This document shows positions 28,620 to 40,209 of a stretch of DNA of 64,000 bases, one piece after another. A program made the translations under genes and the position numbers. Every line of letters begins with the position of its first letter. Positions within the stretch are counted from its first letter, which is position 1. The notes beneath the pieces were generated by a model. That model made no database searches. It had not been told where the DNA came from and saw nothing but the letters and a program-made list of their open reading frames with translations. The DNA is from Clusia tigrina (taxonomy: Eukaryota; Arthropoda; Insecta; Diptera; Clusiidae), in contig OV050031.1 in NCBI GenBank assembly GCA_920105625.2, positions 6,923,501 through 6,987,500 on the forward strand. The letters are read 5' to 3'.

Positions 28620-30470
28620 TTGTCTTCCTGCCCAATATTTCAGTTTACGACGGTCCGCTTTTGCCTGCTTCCTGAAGCTCGTTTCCGTTAAATTTCCCGT
28701 TTTTCTTATAATTTTTCGCTGGACTCTTTTGCTTTTTGGTATACTGAATACGCTGTTTCGTCGTCACCGCACGCTGCCACGAACGAGGGGTTGGCAAGAA
28801 TCCCTCTCGGTGCGAGGGGGCGGAAGCCTACTGATTTTTCACCTTGAAATCTCAACACACACACTGCATTGCGAGTTATCCAAATTGCGAAATATTTTTA
28901 TTTCTGTTCTCAGAGTAGGTTTTGCATGTTATTGCAAATTTTGGAATAGAAATTCCACGGTTTTTTATATTTCCGCAAAAATATAAAAAAATTAAGTAAA
29001 AGCCAAGAACGACGTACGTAGGAACCGACGAACGAACAACAAAAGCAAACGTCAATTCGCACACAAAAATATAGCGCCGAATGCACCATCGGTGGAACTT
29101 GGTTGCAAAGGTAGGTAATTTGACTAAAGACACGAATGTGAAGAATGACATCGCATTCAAATTCAAATCGTAATGTACTGTAACTGTGTTTTTGTGATTG
29201 AGAGAAAGGCACTTAAGCAAAATTTTACAATATATATAAGAATAATTAATTACTATGCTCACGCGGGAGAGCTAAGGTCACCCGAAGTTTTTATGCTGTG
29301 GTTTCATTAAGAAGGTGAATTTAAGATTAAGGGTATCAACCAAGGTGGATTTACATAAATGGTGACTGCAAAGTGAATTTCGTACCTCCGAAATTGTCAA
29401 ACATAAGCGATATGCGATTAGATACTGATCAAAATAAAGGAAATTGAGAGGAATGCAGAAATGCAGAAGTGCTGCTTAAAGTGGTACCTAATTTATATAA
29501 AATATACTTAATAGTTAAATATACTCATAATTTCTCCATAATGTTCAAACTTCACGAAAATAACAATTAAAAAACTCTTATTCACTCAAATCAAAACTCT
29601 ATTTGCAATTGTTTGCATATTTGTTTTGATTGCATTTTTCTATTAATTTAATGTTGACAGCTACGTCGGAAAAATTGGTACAAAAAAATTTATTTACAAA
29701 TAATGTAAATAAATTCACCTTGATCTTAACTTTTCAGAAGAATAAACAATGTAGAGGGGTGAAATTAAAAAAATAATCAAAACAATAATAAATAAATAAT
29801 AAATATAAGTTAACCTAATATAAATTTAAAAAAATAATAAATTTGACGAAATAGAAGGAATACTTTACGATTGATTAATAATATATTGGATACAAGCATG
29901 GGATCACACTTAAACCCCCAGAAACGATATTAGCACAATCTTACTGAAAAGATATAAGTAAATTATATAAAATAGAATGATAGTATTCCTATAATTTTAT
30001 ATATAATTCAAAATATTTTTATTAAATAAATAAAAATAAATTTTTGCCACATTTCTTTCACTTAGTTGGTGTCCCAAAGTGAATTTACTTACAAATAAGT
30101 AAGGTGAGTAAATTCACCTTGTTTGTGTCCCCATTTTTGCTTCTACCTTACAATTTCTTTGATTCCAATTGGAAATGTCAAAGCATAAATCGAAATGGTC
30201 GAGCGAAGGACAAACGCCAACAATTGCAAGAAGAAATTCAATAAATAAGAATCGGATTCATTCGAATTCTTTTCGTTAGTTGTTAACTCCCATACAGTTA
30301 ATTCAGGTATTTATATATATAATACACAATTCATTCAATTGGCTTCTTCAATCAACAAACTTATGAATTAAATTGGACAGCTGAGTTCAAGCGGCTTCTC
30401 TAAGGAGCCCGGCAAATATTTGTGTGGGGTTAAGGCATTTTTAACAAAAGTACACGAATTCCTCGGTTGT
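28620..30470. other. Intergenic between PP1 and the transposase-derived gene
   Basis: Holds the putative 5' region of PP1 (28611 onward on the minus strand) and the 5' region of the plus-strand gene at 30482. It is AT-rich, especially 29500-30120. No gene is recognised. Divergent promoters presumably lie here, but I see no clear TATA element for either gene. Confidence 0.45.
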
Positions 30471-30481
30471 CTCATCCTGTC

Positions 30482-32333
30482 ATGAATTTACGACGCAGAC
30501 CACAAAGTAGTGAAATCTTAAGAACACAAAACAGGTCGCTTAAAGGTGTAGTTCATCCAATGCCTCCTCCAGCTAAGGTGTCAATACGGGGACGAAAACG
30601 AAGACGAAGTCCAACTGAAAACGAACCATTGAGCAAGAGAACCAAATTTAGTAAATATGCGAAGTGCCGACAATTGAATAGGGAAATAGTGGAGAACAAA
30701 ATTGTCTCCGCACAACAACAATTGGCCAGCTATGAAATTTGTGAGGCCAGGCAACGATTGCAAATTAATAATACGACGGATGAACTACATAATCAAAAAT
30801 TAACTGAGCCCGATATATCGTCCACTGGCCTGTACAATGCTGTGAATGAAAATGAAGCGAGTTTCATGGTCTGTAGCAATTCGGAACCTAGGCGCCGGCG
30901 TCAGGCTCGATCTCTGCCAATCGAAGAAAAACTGAATCTGCTGCACAGTCTTAAAGCTGGTGTCAGCGAACTGGAGTTGAGCAGGGAGTACGATATAAGC
31001 CAAAGCGGGATACGCGCCATATCATATATGAAAAGCAACGAATTGAAAAAGTTGCAGTTGGAAAGAGATTTGTATCTGTGGTGTGAAAATTATGTGCTAA
31101 GTACGTGTAGTCTGGAGCTTCCGGCAGTGTTGTTGAAGGCTCAAGAGATATGCGTGCGGCTATTGCAGCAGGGAAATGAGTTACTGGATTTCTGGCCGAA
31201 TATGGTGTGGTGTGCCCATTTTTGCAAAAGATATAAGTTAAACACATTTTTCAAAGTGCATGGTCAGGAGTCTCGCGAGAGCATTAAGTGGAAAATCCGC
31301 AGCGACGGATACCTACCACAACAAGTGTTTAGTGCGGCTCAGTTTTCCCTTACATGGAAATGCCTGCCGGATCGCACCTCGATTCGGCGCGTCAAGTGTT
31401 TTCCGAATGCCAATACAAGGGGACAAGATCAGATATGTTTGCTCCTTTGCGGCAATGCTTTTGGTAATTTGGTTATCAGACCGATGCTTATCTATCCTAG
31501 GCGAACTCCGTTTGAAATACGTGTCAACGACTTACTAAACGCTCAAGTTTTCTGGCGGTCAACTGCCCGTTCAACTCCTCTCCGTCCGCCGCAAATGACA
31601 ACTGCTTTTTTCTTTGAATGGCTGGACGAGTGTTTTATACCGATGGTAAAGATTTATTTAAGAAACCTAGGACTACCGCAACGTTGCAAGTTGCTGGTAG
31701 ATGCGGAGATGTTCCATGGTGAACAGCTCAAGTATGACAACTCCTTTGTCCACTTGGTGTTGTTACCGGAGCGTAGAACGCATTTGCTCCAGCCACTGGC
31801 CATGAGTGTTATACCAGTGTTTAAATGTTACTATTTTCGGCGCGTATTCTCATATTTTCTGAGTAGATTCAGGAGCGAAATCGTTCTCAAGGATTTAGAA
31901 TCTAACAGAAGAGTGTGGCAAAAATTCACCATATGCGAGAGTATCGATTTCATAGAAGAATCTCTGCGTGAGATTAGTAACAACTATTGGAATGGCGGTT
32001 GGAAGAGAGTATGGGGAGAGGTGCGTTTTCGTTTATTTTAGTTACATTTTAAAAATTGCATTTTGTTTGTAACTCCTGACATTCCCGTAGATCGTTCGAG
32101 TACCATTCAGTGATTTGATATTAGAAAGGGAAATTCAGCGTATGTTCGATGTGAAACGTATTCTGGGATTTCCCGAAAGAAACACAAATGACCTCTATAA
32201 GACTGTCAAAGGAATGTGCGCAAGATTTGCAAAGATGGAAATAGAAGAAACCAAGATAATCCAGCACGCAATTGCACATAGGCTACCACAAGAATTTTTG
32301 GAAGATATTTCTATGTTAAGTTTTCGACAATAA
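30482..32333 (+). CDS. CENP-B/pogo-like transposase-derived protein, probably domesticated
   Basis: Two exons, 30482-32020 and 32091-32333 (GT-AG, phase 0), give 593 residues. The start is the first in-frame ATG (MNLRRRPQSS). Domain order: a basic NLS-like patch (about 36-42, RGRKRRR), a CENP-B N-terminal helix-turn-helix (about 143-185, LPIEEKLNLLHSLKAGVSEL), a second Tc5/CENP-B helix-turn-helix (about 190-255, YLWCENYVLS), then a DDE endonuclease-like core (about 270-490). The usual N-A-D-E motif is S-A-A-Q (A286 replaces the first Asp). V-D-N-A-P-S-H is V-D-A-E-M-F-H (D407 kept). L-Q-P-L-D is L-Q-P-L-A (A440 replaces the last acid). Loss of two catalytic acids with an otherwise intact frame and a spliced intron suggests a DNA-binding host gene rather than an active transposase. 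AATAAA is at 32605. Confidence 0.8.
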
Positions 32334-32604
32334 CGACGAAATCTACGGTGACTAATCAAGAAATCAATGGAAGATATAAAGACTAAAAGAATATAAAGAA
32401 TACAAACGTACGCTTGAGTTGAGTGCATGTTGATCTCAAGTATATCGGTCGATTTAATAGTAGTACCCGACTACAGATGTTTTCATTTGTACTTATATAG
32501 TAATGGAGAGTGCTGTATATCTCAGTGTCCTCCAGTTTTACAACTGCTGCGAAATCGATATGTTTTATTGTCCAATTTTATTCTGTTCAAACACGTATAT
32601 TTTC

Positions 32605-32610
32605 AATAAA
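32605..32610 (+). other. Poly(A) signal of the transposase-derived gene
   Basis: AATAAA about 270 bases after the stop codon, in the context TTTCAATAAAAGTAATT. Confidence 0.5.
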
Positions 32611-32619
32611 AGTAATTAC

Positions 32620-35345
32620 TTCTATTATCCATGTATAAGCAAGATTGCTCCACAAATAGTTTTGTGTACCATCTTGCGTAAATTTGTGTAATATATTTTA
32701 ATGTGGAAAAGCCCCGTACTAGAATGGTCTGACGGAGATGAATCGAAAACCTAGCAGGAATGAGCAACTGTTTGATAGCCATGAAGTGAATACATACTAG
32801 TGGAGGCACATGATAATGAGCAGTTGAAGATGCAGCGAACCCAGTAAACAGCGTTGCGCGGACAGAAAGTGGTGTCGTATAAGTTAAGTCGAAATTGTGT
32901 GTAGAGAGTAAACAACTTTATTAGTATATTTGGAGTATTATAGACCATTTCTTGTATACTGTACTGCCGTGTTGTCGTCGAAATTAATCCATCGAAAATA
33001 ACAATTTTTCTTTCAAACCGCGAGTAGTTATCTTTGTATGTCTTTGTTTATCTGTTTAATACCCTCCCTAAATTGCTATCAGGCCTTTGAGGGTTAGCGT
33101 AACTGTTAGGTTAGGATGGTGGTTTTAGTGAGTGAAAATCTCACACTCTTGGGTGGTGCGTACCCCATCGTGTATTTTTGAAGATTTCCCCGCCCTTCGG
33201 AAAAAAACCATAAAAATAGCGTGAATTTATTACATTACTTTTGCATGCAAACATTAACTTTAATAATTTTTAACAAACTTTCAAATTTTTTTAAATGACA
33301 TGTATGCTTCCGAAGGTGAGTTCATCCGTATCATGCCCCCTTGCCTAGAGTTTTTCATCTTCCGCCTTAGTGTGTGGGACGCATCATGCAGTATTGCATA
33401 TTGTCGCATGGAAACGCCACTTATTTGACCACTTCTGTGAGAGATCGATTGTACGCACAGATGCTCACTCGCTGGTGGTGTTCTGTGTTGTTTGCTCTGA
33501 GCGGAAGCTAATAACTTAAGACAACCACGACCTCCAAGTCATGGCTACGTAGTACGTACTACAAAACCTGATGCTATCGTAAATTATACAAAATAACTTA
33601 ATATGGGTTAATCGATCATAAAACAAGTGTAATAATATGCTTTCTCCTATGGGCTGAAGTGATTTCTCTTATTACTAAAGCACTTTACTTCTAAGTAATT
33701 ACACACACATCTACATACACGTACATATATGTATGCATGTATGTGCGTATGTGCACCGAAAAATTCTGGTGTTCTATTTCTTGGAACAAATTTTACTTAC
33801 TCTTTGTAAACCTTGCTATGCAGAATAATTGAAATTGCTATTTTTCGAAGCACATATCAATGTTTCGCGGTTCTTTGTGTGCGATTGTTGCCCATCCATT
33901 TTTTATTATATTGGTCATTACATTTTTTTTGCTATTAAAATCAGCATTTGGCTTCGTTATCACATTAGTTCAACTCATCTTCGTCGTCAAATTCAACTTT
34001 GTGCGTGTTTCTAATATTCCAGAGCAGTCAAACTACTAATCTATCCAAGTATATCCAGTTGCCTGATCAATGAATGGTAGGTTTAAGCTTGACATTCAAG
34101 ATTTCCAACGACCGAACAACGAGCCAAAACGACTAAGAAAGCTAACCACGATCAGTAGTAGAAAATAATAACAACAACAACAAGCACAGCTATAAGCAAC
34201 TGCTCAATGCACAAGATAGGTATACACATATACATATATATATGTGTGTGTGCCTGTGGTACGATCGTTGGCATAAACTTGCTCCCAGCTGCGCTAAGCC
34301 AAGTTTAATTGAGTAGATAGCAGTTTGGCTGCAGAGTAGAGCAGACGAAAGCAGAACTTGGTCGAAAACAGTCGCAATTTAACGTACTCTGCTGTATACA
34401 ACAACAAAAAAGCGCAAAGTGGGTAAAGAATTAGACAAAAAAAAATGCATAAATATTTAAAACGACATTCCAAAATGACTACAATACACACACATACACA
34501 TTCCTTAGGCAAATTTGCATAGATGTATGTACTACAAAAAAAATAAAAACAATTTCCATAAATTATAAAGAAGTGTGGCTAAAAAAAATAAATTCAAAGT
34601 ATGCCATGGAATATTTGTGCGCTTCAGCATTGGAAGTGTTCCAACAATTCGAATAAACGTCATCGATATATCAAATAGAACAGCACGGTTTGTTAACTGT
34701 CAACATCAACTTCAATTCCAACTTGTCTCTTCAACGGACTCATCCGAGCGGTGTTTTGTATCCGTAACTGTGCTTCTTTCATCTACATATGTACGTGCGA
34801 CGATCTCCGCTTAGTGCCTTTTATGCTCGCTCTCACTTGTCGTGTTCGCTCGTATTTATTTGTTTTTGTTTTTGTTTTGAGGCTCTCGGTGGCTCTTTCA
34901 CATGGCCGAAGCGTGTCTTCTTCGACGCAGTTCCGTTTCGCGTAAATACACTTAAGCTACGTTAAAAACAGGCGCAGTGCTGTGGGTGGTGGGGAAGGTG
35001 GGAAGGAATGTCTACCACTGTCAGCTTAGTTGCATTCCTTGTCTTTGATTTCTCCCAGTTAAAGCGTAGTATAAGGCAGAGAAAAGGTAGAAGGTACAAT
35101 GTGAGAGTTGCACCTACGCCGACAGAGGCTCTCATGGAATTCGAAATATTTAAGCATTTTATGTATGGAAATTTAGCCAAAGAGCATAGGAGAAATTCTT
35201 AACTTGGGGTGTTCATTCCTGGAGCTAATATGGTGATTTGTTTGTTTGTATCTTTGCAGTTTATTTAAATGAGTGCCTTCTGAAGAGATTCAAACCTGCC
35301 TGCCTGCCTTGTGTATGCACATATTTTTAGTATTGCCTCCTATCC
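32620..35345. other. Intergenic, no supported gene
   Basis: About 2.7 kb of AT-rich spacer with short CA/TA microsatellites (about 33705-33760 and 34225-34255). Short frames show no family resemblance. The last few hundred bases presumably include the promoter and 5' UTR of the Nudix gene. Confidence 0.5.
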
Positions 35346-35351
35346 AGAAAT

Positions 35352-36470
35352 ATGCCGCAGACCCAACCGGGAGCGGGAGCACCGCCTTCCATAGAACAAA
35401 AGCTCACCAACATCATAGGCGGCCTTGATTTGGGAGACATCACCCAAGAGCTCTGCGACTTCTCGCTCAGAGAACAGAATGCCACCGCAGAAGCGCAGGG
35501 CGTGCAGCCCTCAGCCGCATCCGATTTTGTGCCGGTGCTGGGCAAATCTGTCACCTACATTGTCGCTTGTGTGCTAATTAACGATAACAATGAGATTTTA
35601 ATGATACAAGAAGCCAAAGAGTCTTGTGCGGGTAACTATTTAACTCAGATTTTTTAAAGCCTCGCTGTAATTTATAATTCAAACCACGTTTGTGGCATTT
35701 CAGGGAAATGGTATTTACCGGCTGGCCGCATGGAAGCTGGGGAATCGATCTGTGAAGCGGCCGTGCGCGAAGTATTCGAAGAGACCGGCCTGAATACCGT
35801 AATGTCCACACTGCTGGCGGTCGAGACTGCCGGTGGTTCGTGGTTCCGTTTCGCTCTGACCGGCCACGTAACGGGTGGCACCCTGAAAACGCCAGCACAA
35901 GCAGACAGCGAGTCCCTGCAAGCGAAATGGGTGGCCAACATTAACGAGTTGTCGCTGCGCGGCAATGACATCGTCAACATTGTGGAAATCGCAAAATTGT
36001 ACAAGAATCGTCAGACGGCGCCGCAACCGCAGCTGTGGCATCCGGAAGTGTTGCCTATAAAATTTCCCCATCACAAAAATTACTTGCGTGTCATTGCGGT
36101 GATACGTAAACGTGCCAGCAATACTCTCAATATATTGGTCAGCGAGAAGAATGTCCACCACTTTCCCACAGTCGAAGTGCATCCGCAGCGCAGCCTGCAC
36201 TCGACGCTACGGAAATTCATGATTGAATTGTTCGGCGCCGAATTGCCACAGCATCGTCCGCACGGCATCCTCAGTGTGGAACACTGTCCGTCGGACTCCA
36301 ACACAGATGGTGTATGCTTTAATATACTGGTGGCGTTCAGGCCCGCCCTGGAAGAGGCCGCGCTCATTGGCAAGTGCGTGTGGCATGAGTTGAGCAAGCG
36401 TTTAGAGGAGAAATTGGGACTTATGCTCTCCAGCAAATATTCCACAATACCACTGAATGTCATACGATAG
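35352..36470 (+). CDS. NUDT18: Nudix hydrolase, NUDT18-type (8-oxo-dGDP phosphatase-like)
   Basis: Two exons, 35352-35631 and 35704-36470 (GT-AG, phase 1), give 348 residues. The start is ATG at 35352 (MPQTQPGAGAPPS). The Nudix box is exact: G101, five residues, E107, seven residues, then R115-E116-V-F-E119-E120-T-G122-L. It sits in LPAGRMEAGE, which, like the later ESLQAKW segment, is typical of NUDT18. These boxes bind Mg2+ and hydrolyse nucleoside diphosphates linked to X; human NUDT18 cleaves 8-oxo-dGDP and related oxidised nucleotides, cleaning the nucleotide pool. The C-terminal half (about 215-348) is a second alpha/beta region present in insect members. There is no signal peptide, so cytosolic. 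AATAAA follows at 36603. Confidence 0.88.
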
Positions 36471-36602
36471 AAGAAGAAGAAAGGACAAAGAAAAGCAATC
36501 TTACAAATTTTTTACAAAATCAAATATTTATAGTTATTTAGTTATTATCTATGTATATCCCCAAATATTTATGTACGTTACAAAATTTTGTTGTGCCCTG
36601 TA

Positions 36603-36608
36603 AATAAA
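36603..36608 (+). other. Poly(A) signal of the Nudix gene
   Basis: AATAAA about 130 bases downstream of the stop codon, in TGTAAATAAATTATCC. Confidence 0.55.
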
Positions 36609-37109
36609 TTATCCACAATGCAATCTCCATTTATGGCGAATACGTTTCTTTACATCCTATAATGAAAGGTGTCACAAACCCTTTAATTATGATATTCATC
36701 ATTCCCAATAGCAGACCTTTTAATGAGACTATCCTCATCGTTTAAATAAACAATGGTATTACAATAGAACTTTTAGATATAAGGTGATCTGATCATAATT
36801 TTTTCGGAAGAAAATAGAAGTTCTCTGAGATGACTTCGGCACTTTTTCGGACCTTTGCCATTCACAGTTCATTTCTAAAAATGAGGAGGTATTCGAAGTC
36901 TGTCACCAATTAAGAATCGGTGGATTCTTCTCGAACAATTTCCAACATCCACAAGAAATTTCTCTCAAATCTCGGTTGAATTTTGCCTTAAGTACTGCGG
37001 GATTTGATGGCAGTGTTGATCCATAAGGATGGGTTTCACTTCCTATGTTGATGGTACTGGAAGAAACCTTCGTTGTTGGATAAACCCAGTTCTTATCCTA
37101 AAATCCATT

Positions 37110-37261
37110 TCAGCGAACGTCTACTCTATCAGCGCGATCGTCGACTATATCAGCGCGAACGTCGACTATATCAGCGCGATCGTCGACTATATCAGCACGA
37201 ACGTCGATTATATGAGCGCGAACGTCGACTATATCAGCGCGATCGTCGACTATATCAGCAT
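37110..37261. repeat. 21-bp tandem repeat, about 7 copies
   Basis: Unit CAGCGCGATCGTCGACTATA plus T, with GATC alternating with GAAC. It is far more GC- and CpG-rich than its surroundings and contains the palindromes GCGATCGC-like and GTCGAC. It lies between the Nudix gene and the citrate-carrier pair. The open frames across it are repeat artefacts. Confidence 0.85.
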
Positions 37262-38345
37262 CTATGAACTCATAATTGACTTCTGAAAACCGGAATCCCA
37301 GAGCAGAAGACCTCAGCTACTTTTTCTTGTATATTAATAATTATTATAATAATATTTATAATTATTGTACATATAATTAATAAAGCCCTAATTCGATCTA
37401 GAGATTAATCTGGGCTCGAATCACTGGATTCGTGTTCTCATTTAAAAGCTATTTTTCTCTGTTAAAGTTTTGAAGAAGCTTTTCTCACATATTATAATCC
37501 AAAGCTTTTTATATGAAGAGGTATTCGATCAGAGGATTCGATTCCTAATGCCCATCTACATCACTTTTGATGACGGCACGGTGAAGCATTCCCATTGTCA
37601 CTAAAATGGAGCTTCAGCCTACTATTCCACCAAGAGTTAGACTTGATGTTTTACAACTTTATAGGAAGATAGAGATTATAGAGCTATTCTTTCTCCCTTA
37701 AGCTTAAACACCCTCCTGAGACTGACTGGGGAACCAGTGCGATTCTCTGATAAAACAAGCGATATGGCTGATGTTAATGGAGGATACTTCAGTAAGATTT
37801 TCGACGAAGAGTGCATTTGAATGTAAAATTTCTTCATCCCTCATTAAACCAATACGAGTACTCTAGTCTTGCTTTCTATATTTAAGATAATCTTGTAACT
37901 CGGCTACTTCGATCTTCTACAATGCCATTTGACTGAGTTTAACTCCTAATTTGTGTATGGAAATAATACCAAAGGAGAGCTTGGAAAACACCGGAGGAAT
38001 CCTAAAGGCGCCTTATCACACATTTTTGCTGCTTTCGAGATCTTTCCAACACATTCTGAAATTTGGTACTTTAGAGCGAAAGAGGCAGAGCTTTATAGAC
38101 GATCTTTTATGCCTCGCAGTGCGAGAGACGGAGACAACATCACTAATGACTCATGTTCCCATTGGCAGTCGTCCAAGTCAAGTTCCAATTTTATTTGGTA
38201 ACTCAAAAAATCAATGGCAAAACATGAAAACTGGAGATTTTTTAAAATTAGCTTCCGGAATACTCGTTTCTGATGGATTTGAACTATATTGACCTATAAC
38301 TAAGAGAAAATAAATTGGTTTGAGTGTATCTGCACGGCCACTTCC
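37262..38345. other. Intergenic, no gene recognised
   Basis: Short frames only; one plus-strand frame at 37951-38292 has no recognisable motif. An AATAAA on the minus strand at about 38195-38190 could serve the carrier gene that ends at 38352. Confidence 0.45.
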
Positions 38346-38351
38346 CACGCT

Positions 38352-39465
38352 CTAATGGGGCAACACTTCGCCGATGACATTCATGCACGCATCGTAGATC
38401 ATGAAGGTGAAGCCAGCATCAAGACACACATTGCCAACACGCGCCAAAATGCCTTTGTAGAAGGCAGGAGCGCCTTCTCTCCGCAATATTTGTATGAAGC
38501 AATCGAGGGTGCTTTTGTATTTGGCCGCTCCGAGACTCTGCATGCGCGTCTTCACCACATCCAGAGGGGTATTCGTGAAAACGGAGGCCGCACCAGCCGT
38601 CACACCAAAAGCGCCCACCAGTAATGTAGGCACGGTTTTGTTTGGATCACCACCTCTGTACCATTCCTTCAGATTCTCCATAACGAAAAAACGTATGGCT
38701 TGATTGGAACCTTCTGTGAGAATAGTCGCTGTGACTCCTTTGTAAATGCCCCGAATTCCTAAGAGAATTGGATTTTTACTTACCATTCAGGAACAAAAGA
38801 CGAAACCAGTTAAGTACGTTGCGAGCTCACCTTGGGTTTTAATAATTGTCCTCAATCCATGCAGAGAGCCGCGGAATTTCGGTGTCTCCCGGCGCTGATC
38901 GTTTATCAGTTGTATCCTAATAGTTTCCATGAAGATCCCAACAGCAAGAGCCTCACACACGCCAGCCCCCAAACCGCACAATAATTTTCCCGAATTACTA
39001 AAGTAATCCTCCTTTCGGGCCACGAATCTCTCGTGAAAGAATTCATATGCACCGAATCTGAAACGAGTCCAGGCAGAGAACACTAAAAAACATAGCAAAA
39101 GAACATGCCCGACCGGGTTGGACGCACCTGACGCCTATTTGCGGTACGGACCCATAGAGCACTACGCTCAGGCCATGGTACAGTCCAAAAAAGCCATATC
39201 GCTCCACCGTGTGCCGCACACAGTTCACCGTGAGCTTGTATTGATTGGTCGTACCTGCAAAAGCAAACACAGACATGAATCATTGATCCACTTCCGATGA
39301 CTCGTACAGGTCCCGGCCACCTTTTCTGTCCAATTGCAGTTGCGTCTTTATGTATTCGGCGGGATAAGTCAGCACGGATTCAATCGCTCCCGTAATGCTG
39401 CCCACGACAATACACTTGAAGATTTGCGGTATCCCGTGTGGCGCTGTGGCAGTTCCATTTGCCAT
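38352..39465 (-). CDS. Diverged mitochondrial citrate-carrier (SLC25A1-like) paralogue
   Basis: Four exons, 39465-39321, 39254-39128, 39057-38831 and 38758-38352, in phase, give 301 residues. Intron positions and phases match the neighbouring sea gene exactly, so the two arose by tandem duplication. Three mitochondrial-carrier repeats are present: PAEYIKTQLQLD, MET-IR and [12 protein letters not shown]. Several functional positions differ from canonical citrate carriers. The signature Pro of repeat 2 is F133. KSAVRF is QIGVRF (Gln87 for Lys). ILKQGSNQ is ILTEGSNQ. The helix-6 PRLGR motif is ARVGN (Asn276 for Arg). The frame is intact, so it is probably expressed, but citrate transport as such is doubtful. 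The first donor (AAAAG/GTGGCC) is weak. It may have a tissue-restricted or altered-substrate role, which is inference. Confidence 0.85.
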
Positions 39466-39926
39466 GAATGGACGTTTCGAATGCGATAATATTTATATCG
39501 ATCTGTCATGGCAGTGACAACCGATATTGACTAATTTCTCTGGAAATTCAGAAATTATTTTTTTCGATTTTGATTGAAAAGGAATTGAGAACACAGTCAG
39601 CAATGCTGGAACCACATGGGGAACACGACAACCATGTAATCTGATGTGTGCCGTACGCATCCGACCATCGCCGGGTTGTGCTTTTAATAGTAGAAGTCAT
39701 CGATTTGGTGATTGGATTGGTGGTCCACAGCGTTACTGAGTATAATGAGGAACAATGTTACGATTGAAAGCAGCCCGTCATGTCGTCAGGACATTGTTAT
39801 TCATTCATTACAATCATAATTTATTCAAAGGTTGTTTTCAATTCTTGAAAATGTATTCTTCGTTATACGCACTAGTTCCGTTAAAAACCCAGGTGATAGA
39901 TAAGAGTACGCTGGAAGGACCATCAC

Positions 39927-40202
39927 CAATATCAGATGCCTTACAATATCAGATGCCTTACAATATCAGAGGTCTTACAATATCAGATGCCTTACAATAT
40001 CAGATGCTATACAATATCAGATGCCTTACAATATCAGATGCCTTACAATATCAGATGCCTTACAATATCAGATGCCTTACAATATCAGATGCTATACAAT
40101 ATCAGATGCCTTACAATATCAGATGCCTTACAATATCAGATGCCTTACAATATCAGATGCCTTACAATATCAGAGGTCTTACAATATCAGAGGTCTTACA
40201 AT
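39927..40202. repeat. 17-bp minisatellite, about 16 copies
   Basis: Unit ATATCAGATGCCTTACA, very homogeneous, with variants CTATAC for CCTTAC and GAGGTCTTAC at the end. It lies between the two citrate-carrier genes, upstream of the diverged copy. Because 17 is not a multiple of three, all three frames on the strand are open, giving SDALQYQMPYNIRCLT-type peptides. Homogeneity suggests recent expansion. Confidence 0.95.
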
Positions 40203-40209
40203 GGAAATC

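Noticed and set aside
28876..29262. 128-codon minus-strand frame upstream of PP1
   Set aside because: Hydrophobic, AT-driven composition and no recognisable domain; likely chance frame in the PP1 5' region.
35578..36463. Minus-strand frames over the Nudix gene
   Set aside because: Antisense shadows; the plus strand carries the exact Nudix box and in-phase splice sites.
39927..40202. Regular short repeats that might suggest a CRISPR-like array
   Set aside because: Units are head to tail with no unique spacers, in a eukaryotic genome.
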